Source of the DNA: Paragorgia papillata
Taxonomy: Eukaryota; Cnidaria; Anthozoa; Scleralcyonacea; Coralliidae
Assembly (NCBI GenBank): GCA_035771165.1
Contig: JAWNZC010000367.1
Location: 534,501 to 598,500 of the forward strand
DNA: 64,000 nucleotides
Direction of reading: 5' to 3'
Shown: positions 12,490-24,327 of the stretch, in pieces
How positions within the stretch are numbered: position 1 is the first letter of the stretch
Layout of the letters: every line of letters begins with the position of its first letter
The notes under the pieces: generated by a model
The model's database searches: none
What the model was told of the DNA's origin: nothing
What the model saw: only the letters and a program-made list of their open reading frames with translations
Position numbers and translations under genes: made by a program

Positions 12490-13070
12490 AGAGTGGTAAA
12501 ACAATATGGATGACAATCTTCTGGAGAACGCAAGAACAACTATCAACCACCCTCCTGAACATATCATTTGGTGTTATGGGCAGTGGCAACCGATGTATCT
12601 GGACATGATTAAGACAATACCAAATATTAAGCTTAACGAAGGAATACCCTCCGACATTGAATCTAATGATTTTCTTGATGTCTCGGAGCGGAACTTGATC
12701 GTTTTGGATGATCTAATGTCTCAGTCAGGAGGAGATAAACGTATTGCAAATTCTGGAATCTCTCAGTGATCTACATTGTTCAGAATATATTTCACCAAGG
12801 CAAAAATCACAGACACATTAGTCTTAATGCCCACTATATTGGGCTCTACAAATCTCCGCGGGATAAACAACAAATTTCTATTTTGGCACGACAAGTGAAT
12901 CCTGGACATGTTCAGGATTTTATGCAAACGTATGAATAAGCAACGAGTCGCCCACACGGTTATTTAATGCTTGGTCTGAAACAAACGACGAATGACCAAC
13001 ATCGTCTCAAAACCAAGGTTTTACCTGAAGAAAAAGATCCATCCTGCAGCAGAACATGTATAAGTAAATA
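12490..13070 (+). pseudogene. Endogenous Maverick/Polinton/adintovirus-type packaging ATPase, right arm copy
   Basis: This mirrors the left-arm gene: the same SGKT-to-start frame break, a Trp-Cys-Tyr-Gly strand and a LIVLDDLM Walker B-like motif. About 23 bases covering the SHHRN region are deleted, which shifts the frame. The rest (AHY, ARQV, YEQ-like tail) continues in other frames to about 13050 with a further stop. It reads outward from the central minisatellite, as the left copy does. Non-functional. Confidence 0.7.
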
Positions 13071-13920
13071 TATTCAAAATAAATCGTATCAGCAACCTCC
13101 AATCGTCAACGCTATGTACAACACAGAACAGCTAATGCGAGATATTGTACAAATACCACAGTTAACACCGATGAAAAGAACATCCTATACTCTTATCAAC
13201 TCGATCGTTTTCTGACATTCCAACAACAGCTGCAGAACCAGCAGCAAGTTCAAACTAATCTTCAAACTCACCGAGGAAACCTCGACAACCTGAACATAGT
13301 CTGTTAAATCATCCGTCTGGGCCTACTGTTCCTCACTCATATTTTCTAACATCACCCGTTGAACACTTTCCGTCAAATTCTCCAGCTGCTCCTGCTGTAC
13401 CTTACGCCGCCTCCTACAGTTGAACAACCTAAGCATGAGCCTTTGCGAAAATGGATAACTGCATGCGGATGAAAGGGATCCAGGATAAAACGACTCGAAC
13501 GAAGAAGTAGTTTTGGAAGCCGACTCAGAAGACTATGGCCGTCAAGACAACGACAATTCTGACGAAAACTTGGATGGAGAAGATCCGTACGAAATAGAAG
13601 ATGATAATTGTCAAGGGCTGAGGTAACTAACTTTAGCTTAGTTACCAACTTAATTGGTAATTAACAGATTTAGTTTATTAATGATACAGACGATATTTGT
13701 CGTTATTTACCAAAAAAATAGTATTCTAGACGTAGTTTTAAAGCGATATAGTAGATCATTTAATATTCAAGGCCAATAACCTATATATTAACCGTGGCAC
13801 ATGACCCACATGAAAGATAATTTATGCATGAATAAACTAAAGCGTCTTATAAAGTGCGAATGCCTAGATACAATAACAGAAGCCGATCTTATTAAAAACG
13901 TTTTAAACTGATTTGTGTAA
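13070..13920 (+). pseudogene. Right-arm remnants of the Gln-rich and acidic ORFs
   Basis: In scattered frames: MRDIVQIPQLTPMKRTS (about 13135-13185), Gln-rich QQLQNQQ (about 13215-13250), an acidic SDEN/GEDPYE stretch (about 13500-13610), and the CLDTITEAD tail at about 13858-13910. The same order occurs in the left arm. Many stops and shifts. Confidence 0.5.
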
Positions 13921-14549
13921 ACTATTTGTATGTAACCGTAATTTGTTTTATTGATATGTATAAGCTTAAACCAAAAATAAATATTTCAAACTGAATGCTT
14001 TGAATTATGCAAAATACACGTGCTCTTTTTGGTCTCTAATCCCTCTAATCACCCATCCGCTATTGTTCATAGTCAGACGAATCCAGGCGTGTCTTAATAT
14101 ATTCATAAACCGAGGGATTGGATGAAATTTAGCGAATGAAACACTGTAGACAAAATGCTTGACCGAACGACAACACTGGGTTTATATCACCAACTTCATA
14201 GGCGCTAATTACGTTTATGCGTCACACGGAATATTTAATAAGCTCCTGAATACTTAATGAGACCCGCCTTAAAAATGCGGGTCGATCGGCGTCTATAATG
14301 CTACTTACAAATGTTTGTTGAAAAACAAAATCCTCAACATTGGTCGTCAAGAAACTCGACATATCAAAAAACGCTGACACCGTTTTGCTGGAAATTTATC
14401 TCAGAATCAAACTGCAAAAAACACACGAGATTTTGAATAAAATAAAACGCTTTGTTCTTGAATCTTCCCGAATGAAGCTCTCTGGTTTTACTTAAAAAAA
14501 TCACAACTATCATTGGTTTGTGTTTATCACAAAATCAAATCATAGTCCA

Positions 14550-14815
14550 CTGAGAGATGGTCTGGAAACTCAGCAAAAGTATTTGTTCTATCTTTTTGTG
14601 CACGTTTGACGTTTATGTAAACTTGTGCCCGGTGAAGACAATTTTTTGGGGTACAACGAGGCAATCATCCAATAGCAGCGTTTAGGTATAATCGCTCAAC
14701 AGTGTTGTTTAAATATTAATAAGCAAAAAACAAAAGATTTGTGCACGGCGACGGCCGTCTCAACATAAAATCACAACTCATTATAGACGATTTGGAGTTT
14801 GCCAAGTTTCCAGAC
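14550..14815. repeat. MITE with GGTCTGGAAACTCAGC terminus, copy 1
   Basis: Ends GTCTGGAAACT and AGTTTGCCAAGTTTCCAGAC are inverted. It is present only in the right arm of the large palindrome, so it inserted after the duplication. A second copy lies at 23098-23262. Confidence 0.6.
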
Positions 14816-15274
14816 GATATCTTGATTGACCTTGATCAAATACAACATTGCATTCTGCAAATTATAATAGCTTTCTAACGATACATATTTTCTTCTTGTG
14901 GCAAAAATTCTGACGAATTGAGGACACTTTACTGAAATGACCCTGCAAACCATAATGAAGACCTTAAAAGAACGTATTACATAAATCTCAAAGAAAATGC
15001 ATGTTATGCCCGAAAATTTAAAGTGCATATACGAGAATTTTCATTTTTTTTCTAAAAATCGGCCATAGTGAGACGATTCTAACGATATAATAACACTCCT
15101 TCAACGGATGAAAACTGCCCGAGATATTTGGTTCTAAACATGGCGAAAATAGGTTTTTTCAAAACATGGCCGGGAGAAAAGAGCCTGAGTCCGAATAAAG
15201 CCGATGACGTCAAATCGGGACAAGCTGTATTTGCGACTACAGTTGTTTAGTATACAATTGAGGACGAAATACCT

Positions 15275-15620
15275 TCGCGGTGTGTTGTATTCGGATGTTT
15301 CAACAAGCCAGACCCTAAAAACGGTACAATACTTCATAGGAAAGTTTACGATGAAGATTTAATACCAGAAGCAATAGAATGATGCCAATGTTAGGATGTT
15401 AAGTGCGAACGCAAAGATACAGTATGGCGCACTGTATGGTCTAAGCATTTCAACTGGCCAGACGGTTTCTTCGAAAACATTGTTTTCAAGACAAGAGAAG
15501 CCCTATATCCCGTGGCTAAAAAGGGCTGATATATTAGAGAAACCTTCTACCCACCATATTTACTGGAGACAAACGCGAAGGAAAGCTTTGAATTGAGAGT
15601 CTTTTGGATTCAACGCAACA
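15275..15620 (+). pseudogene. THAP-like zinc-finger remnant
   Basis: The frame reads CVFGCFNKPDPKNGTILHR, two stops, then W-x-x-WSKHFNWPDGFFENIV and EALYPVAKKG with a shift. The C-x3-C start, basic HR, and Trp followed by SKHF spaced before an F/EN pair resemble a THAP DNA-binding domain, common at the N-terminus of P-element and Kolobok transposases. No transposase core is seen after it. Confidence 0.4.
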
Positions 15621-16491
15621 TGAGCAATAATCAACAAACTCGTTGCATGTTTTGATGCAATTATTTTAACAAACACGGATTCCAGGTAAAATAACTTTTT
15701 TAGATATTTAGAATTATAAAGAAATGCTGCTGAAAAACCACAACCTTGCAGATCATCTGAATACATAGAGCATGAAAATATAATGAAAACAAAACAAGCA
15801 TATGTCGTTACGTCGAACATCTTGTCAGCTGCCTTAATTCTCGCGTTTATACATGAACCACCGACTTTTTTCTCGAGCTTTACAGCTTGGTATGATTAGG
15901 GTTTTCTGCGTATTCGTATCTATATAATAAAGCTACAGTTTGGAAGATCATTAAAATTGTATTCCTGATATGCCAATAAATATTATAATTTATCAATGGC
16001 AAAAGTGTTTTACCTGTCGGTCCTGTCAGACCGCAAATTAGCTAAAACATAAACAGACTCTGGAAATTACAGAAACGGAGATAAATACAGAGTTGCCTAC
16101 GGATGAGGCTAGAGATGAATATGTTATAAAGGGCTTAAGGCCCAATTATCCTCAGCTGTAACATATTTACGTAAAAGCTGTAAAGAGAAAAATATCAGTG
16201 GTCCCTGCGAGAAGACATGCAGCTGACAAGGTGCTTGACAGGACGATATCAGACTGCTTGTTTTGTTTTGTTTTCACTAAATATTCAATAGTAGATGTAT
16301 TTCAAGGGTATATGGAAGATTGTGATTTCTCAGTGGTATTTGACTCTTCTTCGTATTTCCTAAATATCTAAAAAGTTATTATACCAAGGGTCCATATTTG
16401 TGGAAAAAATGCATTAAATTACAATATACAACGGGTTTGTTGATTTCTCACTGTGTGACTCGGATCGCTCGCCCTGAAAGCGCTTCTTGAT

Positions 16492-16824
16492 GGCTGTTTA
16501 TATGAGAGGCGAGTCAGCCCGGTAAGCGGGATAGCCCGGTGAGCGAGATAATTTCTGGCTCGCGTTTATATGAACGAATTTCATCCCGCCTACTGGGATC
16601 AGGGATGATTTTAGTCAAAATAATATAGATGGCGTCGGCATCCCTTTGAAAAATCATCCCGGTAACCGAGATCTCGCCTCTTTCAAGTGAGATCTCGCTA
16701 ACCGGGCTAGCCCGTTTGGCCATATAAACGCAGAGGAATTTTTAACAGGAAAATAGCTACACAGTGAGATCTCGCTTACCGGGCCATCCCGCTTACCGGG
16801 CTGACTCGCCTCATATAAACAGCC
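16492..16824. repeat. Palindromic MITE, GGCTGTTTATATGAG ends
   Basis: Inverted ends GGCTGTTTATATGAGAGGCG and CGCCTCATATAAACAGCC with many CCCGGTAAGCGGGAT units inside. Nested in the THAP fold-back element. Confidence 0.8.
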
Positions 16825-17375
16825 CCTTTTGGTGGTCGTGTGGAGCAGATGCGGGTGGGTAGAACGTTACTCTAATACCATCCATTTCTATACACGAGAT
16901 ATAGAGCTTATCTTGTACTGGAAAACTACTCTTCCAGCGAAACCGACGTACTGGCTTACACTTTGTGTGCGTTTGCGCTTAACAAGTTAACAACGCAAAG
17001 TTGGCGTCTTTCTCTTGCCTCCAATCTTAAACCTTTAGTGTAAGCCCTCCTGTGAAGTGTTATACCATTCTCTGAGTTTATGCCATTAACTGGTTTGTTG
17101 AAACACTCGAATAAAACGCACCGCGAAGGTTATTTTGTCCGCAATTGTAAAGTAAACAACTGTAGTCGAAATTACAGCTTGTCCCGATTTGACGTCATCA
17201 ACCATACTCGTACTCAGACTCTTTTCTCCCGGCCATGTTTTGAAAAACTCATGTTTGGAACCAAATATCTCGGGCAGTTTTCATCCGTTGAAGGAGTATT
17301 ATATATCGTTAGAATTGTCTCAATGCGGCCGATTTTTAGAAAAAAAATGAAAATTCTCGTATATGCACTTTAATA

Positions 17376-18757
17376 GATTTTGCTAATAAGTTAGACACTA
17401 ACTCGCCCTTGTTTTATAACAGTTATAAATATAGTTAACTGTCTGCCGTTTATCATATTAGAAAGCTGCAAAACCAACTTCTATGCAAGGCCCAAATACC
17501 AGATTCTTTGACTTACACTCTATTTAACAATTACACAACGAGCCCGAGTTTTCTATGAGCGAATAGTCAACGAGGCGAAGTCGAGTTTACTATCGCTCGT
17601 AGAAAACGAGGGCGAGTTATCTAATTGTTCTAGTATAAATTTACAAACAAAAGTTAAATAAATTCTCGATTTTTAACTGCCAACAATAAACGTCCAACAG
17701 TCATTTCGGATATTTCCTTGGTCCCGTACGGTAACTGATGCAGATGGCAAAGTAAAGTTTTCTTGCATAATTTAGTATGGGTTTTCATGCACAATACAGT
17801 TGAAAAAATATATATCCACTCATTTGATTTGTAAAAGAAAGAAACTAGCATGTAGTTTACATCACGAAATCATGTCAATAGCAAGCGTAATTTTGAAATG
17901 TGTTTTGTTTACCGTTAATAATTTCCATTCTAACCATTTTGTAGCCGTTTTTGTTTTCTGTAGAACTTATTGCTTCGCCTAAATGTTCAATTTCTTCCAT
18001 CATTTGCTACCATTCTCTACCATTATCATAGTCTCCAGCCCCTTGATTCTTAGTGAAATATAATTGTCCTAAAATGTTTCAGAATCAGACGTATTGTGAC
18101 AAATCACCGACAGTGATCATGCATGGCTGTCATGTCATATACAGTCTCTCATTCGTCGGCGGTGATTTCACAGCGTTGTTTACTCTTATAATTCAGATCT
18201 GAAGCACTTCTTTCACAAATTCTGCTTTCAATCAGCTTATAGTAATAGATAAATTAGTAAAACGCCGTGGTAAGACTTGTCACTAAAAGTATCAAATATA
18301 TATATACAACCATTCATGCAGTGTTGGCAATGAACAACTTCGCGAGTCGTCGGCACGCTCAAACTCGAAATATTGGCAATCGGGCAAATTGTTTTATTTC
18401 TGACGTTTTTGCTTGTATTGTATCTAATACCAGTTCTCCACGGTAAGTTCTGTGAAGTTAGGACTTTGCCAAATAACGCACATTTACAGCAGCTAGATTA
18501 TTCCGTTCCTTGTCAAATATAAATGTGATGTCATGAAAATCGCATAGTTGAAATCCTTTTGTGGAAATCAAAGACATACTGAAAATTTAACCGTGAATTT
18601 TGTTTAAATAAAGAGTTATCAGGCATTCACAAGGGGTTTCAGAAGTTGATATAATCAGGAGCACTACGAAATCACACGATCGAAAGAGATTCCTGTCTGA
18701 AGCATTTTATCGGCAGCGTGCGACAATTTACACATGCAATAGTCATTATTATTATTA

Positions 18758-18816
<59 letters not shown>

Positions 18817-20632
18817 TAAAATTATTTTAACACGGTAACCTTTCAGAGAGTCTGATTTTCAAAGGGCCGTGTCTAAAACCAATACATCGTTCATTATTCT
18901 ATAGCCGGTAAAACATACAAAATTATATATATATATATACAAAAAATGAAAGAAAAAAAGTAGAAACAAATGATCCATCTAACTAATAATAGCTATTTAC
19001 AAAATTGGGTGGGCAAACTATTTATAAGATAAGTCACTAATTTTTCTTTTAAATGTTTTCAGGTCTAGAGACTTGCAATTACGAATGAAGGCTAGTGCTA
19101 TCGATTCATTCCCTGTGACTCAGAGCCTCTTTTAACTATATAACTGAATTGATTTTGCCCCCCCCCCCCCCCCCCCCAGTAGAACTCCCTTTTTGCCCCA
19201 GGATAAAATGTGTATGGATAAGCAAGTCATTTGAATAGTTTCAGTTGTTACAAAATCTTTTTATAGTTCCTCACAAACAACATTTTCCATATTATATTTG
19301 AAAGTGAACATGCTGATGAGTTCTGGCACAAAGCGAAACAGTCAGAAATGTGTTGTATTTCAACTAGTTTTTATGACATTTTATGACCTTCAGTGTTCTT
19401 AAAAATCGCGCCTCAGAATGCAGGAAATGGCATTTCCGAGACTCTAAATTTCAAAAATTTCTGGGGCCATACCCCCGGAAAGAAGAGTCCATTTTTGTGA
19501 ATGCCTCCCCCCGAGAAATCCTGAAAAAAAGGCCCTGCTGTGACTTCAATATTTTAAACGGCAGTTCATAAAACACAACGGCCTGTTCTGTACACCGTTC
19601 TTGTGCGCTGATGAGTCGTTCGATTCTACCAAGTGCACATAAAGATACGTTTACACAATACTGCGATTAATATGGGCGATTTGTGGTTTAGATGCATGAA
19701 AAGACATGGTAATTGGAAGAAGAGTGTAAGGACTTCTCTGACCTAACCTCTGCTGACTATTTCCGTATTTTTTCATGTATCTAAACCATAAATATCTTCT
19801 CAGGCTAGCATAAACTATATTTCTCTCAATCAGCGCTCTCGTGTTGGAATAAATACCATCACCGGAATGACGATCGCTTAACCTTCCGGTATGTCTTGAT
19901 TGGCTGATGAAATGTCACGCAAAACAGTAAAAACCCTCGAACTGTTCCAAAGGTTCTTCCCCCTCGCGTCCCGAGTTAGCCCCAACTCTTTTTACCTCCT
20001 CGATCCTTCGCGTGCCCTCGGTATCCCTACGAGCGTGGAAGAACCTCTGGCACCCAGGGTAGTCATTTGCCTACTCATTATAATTTCGGCGCCATTGTTG
20101 TTTAACAGAACAACCGCTGGCTCTAGTGATCATTGCTCGTGACATACTGCGCGTTTTGTGAACGGTCAATTTCTTTAAAAAGAAGGCTTTTCATTGGCTT
20201 ATCGCCAGAGGTTTCTATTTAACAATTAGTCACCGAGATTGAGGTGACTAATTGTTTTAGTATAATTTCAGAGGTTGATAAAAAAACAATCATGTTGAAA
20301 CAAAAACTTTTAAACAACTGCTTTCATTTTAACAGTGGTGATACTGTTTATTCACAGACGATGTTAGCAAGCCACAGTCTCTGTCAGTAAATAATTTCAA
20401 AAAAAGAGTAAACAACATCCTACTTTGGAATTGAACTTGTACATACATTCAAATATAGGCTAAAAAGACTTTTACTCTGGTGTTTTGGATCCTGTGTTAC
20501 GGCTTTTTTGCACTTAATTCATGTTCAATATGTTCTTCACTCATGACGAAGTTTTCGCCACATCGCTACGACCAAAATCTAGCCAAAACATACAAAAAAT
20601 ACGTAGAATTATAGAAAATATTATTCCTTACC
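17376..20632. other. Intronic repeat-rich stretch without genes
   Basis: 17530-17990 and 19890-20270 are copies or parts of the ACAATTAG fold-back family that clusters at 31.9-33.6 kb. 18746-18816 is an ATT microsatellite; 19158-19177 is a C run. 19390-19530 is a copy of the AATGGCATTTC dispersed repeat. Open frames here are short and low in protein character. One CTGATGAG/CGAAAC pair lies near 19314-19345 (see findings). Confidence 0.6.
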
Positions 20633-22132
20633 CAGGGGCGGATCTAGAATTTTTTTCACCTTAGTCAAACCATTCCTAGGGGGGTCCGGGGGCATGCCCC
20701 CCCCCGGAATTTTTTTGAAATTTGGACCTCTGAAATGGCATTTCCTGCATTCGTGACGGTACTTTGAAGAAAGATTTAAAAGTTTTAAATCGTGTTTTCA
20801 ATAGCGCATTTTATCAAACCTGGAAGGCATCAAATAAATTTAGGGATAAAGTGGACGTTTTATTATACAAATACATTTAAAATTATAGAAAATAACAGGG
20901 GAAAATCCAATAAATCGAATCTTAGGTAGCTGCTACGTATGCACCCCCGACGGAAATCCTGAATAACATATCAGAACGTTCAAAGAATCATGTTACCAAA
21001 ATCATTAAGCACTTTAGATATTTTGAATGATATTCCAGGCTACTGAGGTTAGAATCTGGTCGTGTGAGAAACATCAAGAGGTACACGAGGCAACCAAACA
21101 AAACTTTTATGTGTTCTCATGTTGTGCAATATTTACGCAGAACTATCACTACCAGACATCACATGGTTCAATTTAAATAAATCACGTTCGCGCTATCAAA
21201 TTTACTAACCCATACAGTCATTCCGCCAAAATAGAATACTATTACAAACGACGCGTCTATATATAGGACTATTATTATAATATACGCATCTGACAATCAA
21301 AGGATTAGTTACCGCGATAGGTTCTTAACCGTTTGAGTCTGACTGCCAAGACTCTTTGAATCCTTTGAAGAGTAATACCTTCTGGCAAGAGCCAGTGTGG
21401 ATAATAATTTTAACGTTAAAACTTACCTACCGATCGGGACAATGAAATAGAATCATCACTGCTGTTTAATTAAAGCGAATACTAGCTACATGACATTCGT
21501 AGAAGCCATGATACGAACCCCGTCTCAAACATAAGCTTGAAGTCGAGTCAGAGCAGCTGAGACTAGGGTACCAGGCTAAGACTGCTCATGCTGCAAGTTA
21601 GTCAAACCGTCCTGTTATCAGCCAATCAAAAGCCAAGTGCGTCAAGAAACTTTACTTCCGACGTACTTGCCTGCACTTCCGACTAACTTGCAGTGTTTTT
21701 AACCAATCAGCGCTCGTTATTTCGACGTAGTCGGCCATTTTGACGTACTCAAATTATCCATATTTGTAAAGATTTACACCTCTATCCCTAGTCCGAGCGT
21801 ACAAGTATGCTCTAGTGGCCTGGTATATAAGTAGGTTGACCGAGTAGCCCACAGTAAACACGGCAGACTGGGACGTAGAGTTTTTCTTGCAGATTGCGCT
21901 CGCATTCGGCGATTCGCTGCTCGATATCGGTTTTAAAATAAAATTTCAAAAATCTGGAAAATAATAAATGTAGTCTAGTTTTTTTTTTAAATTGAATTAA
22001 TTAGTCGACTATTTTTTTTAATTAATTAGTCAATTTTTTTTTAATTAATTAGTCAAATATTTTTGAATTAATTAGTCAATTTTTTTTATGTTAGTCGCTT
22101 GACGTGTTTGACGTACCCTAAATCCGCCCCTG
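20633..22132. mobile_element. hAT-like non-autonomous element, 1.5 kb
   Basis: Ends CAGGGGCGGATCTAG and CTAAATCCGCCCCTG are inverted, the CAGGGGCGGAT start being typical of hAT elements. CTTACC flanks it on both sides (20627-20632, 22133-22138), a 6-bp direct repeat close to the 8 bp expected of hAT. The inside has no open frame; its right part is an AATTAATTAGTCAA-type degenerate satellite (about 21985-22080). Confidence 0.7.
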
Positions 22133-22221
22133 CTTACCTTTATAAAGTTTTGTTTTTACGATATTTGATATGTACAACATCTCAGTGATAAATCTTTTCA
22201 GTATTATGCCCTTTTGTTTGT

Positions 22222-22458
22222 CTAAAAAAAAACAGACCCCATTTTGAAAAAAAATAAATCAACAGTTCAATGAATCAACAAATTCTAAAATCTCATACTT
22301 GCACTGCACTGCACTGCACTGACTTCACCACTGCACTGACTTTACTCGTTTCAGTCTCCCCCTCGGAGTTGTCATTTTGAAGTATGAGATTTTAGAATTT
22401 GTTGATTCATTGAACTGTTGATTTATTTTTTTTCAAAATGGGGTCTGTTTTTTTTTAA
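22222..22458. repeat. Palindromic MITE, ~75-bp arms
   Basis: TAAAAAAAAACAGACCCCAT near 22223 has its reverse complement ending at 22458. The loop contains GCACT repeats. The arms are almost perfect. Confidence 0.85.
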
Positions 22459-22735
22459 AGTACCAGTCTCTTTTCCAAAACTACTTTTGGAGAACAATTT
22501 CTTGTGATGCAGTAGTCACCGCGCTAGGCGGTGACTATCACCTTAGATTCACCGCTGAGCGGACCAATCAGAAAGCTGGAAAGCCTCTTTTCCACTATGA
22601 GATTATACTAACAGCGGATAGTAACTTCTGCGATTGCCAATAAAATTCAAAGATTTGTGATAGAAACTCGTAAATTTATACTAAAATAAATTTTCAACTT
22701 TTGTAAAATTTTTACAAAATGATAATAGTTCTTAC

Positions 22736-22945
22736 CAGGTCGGCTAACAATATATAATATTGCACGGCCGTAGTACAAACTCGCTTCTAGAGTTATTCTT
22801 TTTCCGGAAGAACGTGCATAGTTGTTTTCACACCAGTTTGTTGAACTTACGTTGATTAAAAGGTCTGATTCGTTTCGGTGAAGGATCCTCAGATTTCCAT
22901 GGGTCAGTTCTTTAACATAGACATGAAGAACATGACCGGTTTTAG
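22736..22945 (-). CDS. Bark-beetle-like protein, small CUB-like exon
   Basis: A 210-bp exon (70 codons) with acceptor tttacag and donor ACCTG/GTAAGA, phase 1 at both ends. The peptide begins TGHVLHVYVKEL and ends RAILYIVSRP, alternating strands with one Cys, like the CUB-like segments that end the other large exons. It joins in phase to 24328 upstream and 8288 downstream on the - strand. Confidence 0.7.
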
Positions 22946-23097
22946 CTGTAAAAACCTAGAGCAGTAAAGACAAATAGTGAAGGAAGAATACAGCTTCAAT
23001 TTTGGAATAGTACAGTCATTGTTTAATATTCGTTTTTATTTGGTAAGCGTAAAAAGTAAACCAATAAGTTATTTATCGTTTTAAGGCTCACATTATG

Positions 23098-23262
23098 CTC
23101 CATCCATGTCGAGAGATTGTCTGGAAACTCAGCAAAATTCTTTGTTCTATCTTTTTGTTCACGTTTATGCATGGTGAGGACCGTCTCAACATAAAATCAC
23201 AGCTCATTATAGGCGCTTTGAAGTTTGCCAAGTTTTCAGACCATATCTTGATTGACTCTGCT
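23098..23262. repeat. MITE with GTCTGGAAACTCAGC terminus, copy 2
   Basis: Shares TCTGGAAACTCAGCAAA, ATCTTTTTGTTCACGTTTA and CGTCTCAACATAAAATCACA with 14550-14815. Confidence 0.6.
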
Positions 23263-23405
23263 CTATCACAATAAAATCCTTTCATTATGTTCTCAAACTC
23301 GTTAATAATTCATAACTAAAACAAAGGATGTCCGAGACGAAGCTTGGATATATGAACAAACACTTGCATAAATTAAGCCACTTTTACCTCAAATCGTTAT
23401 TAGGG

Positions 23406-23720
23406 ACCGTTTAATCATAGATAATGATAGGGGAACTGGATAGGAAACTTAAAACGATCTTACGAAACCGGAAACGATGTTTGCACAACTTGCTATGGTA
23501 ATTATACACTTATAAGCAGCTAATGCACCTAACGAGTCATCCCACATGGCCAGGATCAACCATTGCTGAAATAAGACAATAGTGTAATATCATTTAAGTC
23601 AGTAGTGTCTGATTTTAGCCATGTGGGACCACCCGTTAGGTGCGATAAGCCCTTATAAGTGTATAATTACCATAGCAAGTTTCCTATCAAGTTCCCCTTC
23701 TATTATCTATGGTTTAACGT
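23406..23720. repeat. Palindromic MITE, 315 bp
   Basis: ACCGTTTAATCATAGATAAT and ATTATCTATGGTTTAACG ends, plus CTTGCTATGGTAATTATACA and its complement, form a long hairpin. Confidence 0.85.
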
Positions 23721-24010
23721 AGCGATTACATGGAAAAAATTTCAGCCCGGGCTGAAAGTCTAGCCTGGGTTGAAAGTTTAGCCCGGTCAACTGAGCAGAA
23801 ATGTAATCGCTCAAAATTTTCAGCCCGAGCTGAACTAGGCGTCGATCGTTCATTACGCAGCCGCAAAACAAAAATTCTCTGATCGCGACTCCTACGTGTT
23901 ATTGATTAAAATTTTGGTTTCAGCCCGAGTTGAAATCGCTCATGAAATCGCAAAAAAATCTCAGCCCTCTTAACCGGGCTGAAAATCTCCATGGCCCCTT
24001 AATGGGCCCC
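23718..24010. repeat. CAGCCCGGGCTGAA-rich MITE
   Basis: AGCGATTACATGGAAA at the left is loosely mirrored by TGAGCGATTTCA-type sequence to the right, with repeated TTTCAGCCCGRGYTGAAA palindromes inside. Element ends are not certain. Confidence 0.5.
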
Positions 24011-24327
24011 TTAAAATACTGATTAATTTAATAAGACATATCAAAGACTCGACATTGATTTAACATCAAAATTCATCAAACTTCTCGATGTTAGATATCA
24101 GGTCAAAAAGACATTGGATGAAGCAAAAACTACTAATAACGGAAAGTTTTTTAAGTTGCGCGCCCAGAATTTTTAGACTTAACAAAAAACGTGCCGTTCG
24201 TGTTTTAAACAGTGTATCCGCCCAGCTTAAGCCTATTCGCATAACAAAACCTTTCGCAACATGATTTACAAAAATATTTTACAAGAAGTTTAAGAAGTTC
24301 TCTAAATTTGTAATAATTACGATATAC

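Larger units (their letters stand above)
8800..14930. repeat. ~6-kb inverted duplication (two arms around a minisatellite)
   Basis: The left arm (about 8800-11350) and right arm (about 12420-14930) are diverged reverse complements. Matching landmarks: GCTTTCTAACGAT/ATCGTTAGAAAGC; the GCCGATCGAC/GTCGATCGGC block at 9131 and 14280; and the ATPase pieces at 11190 and 12500. The centre holds a 21-bp minisatellite and a hairpin MITE. Divergence is high, with many indels and MITE insertions, so the duplication is old. It could be a fold-back viral-type element or a rearranged insertion. Confidence 0.75.
15010..17375. mobile_element. Fold-back element with ~270-bp arms and a THAP-like remnant
   Basis: 15010-15290 and 17110-17375 are reverse complements (shared landmarks: CATATACGAGAATTTTCATT, GACGTCAAATCGGGACAAGC, ACCTTCGCGGTG). 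The interior holds a decayed THAP-like coding segment and a 333-bp palindromic MITE. No target duplication was resolved. Confidence 0.65.
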
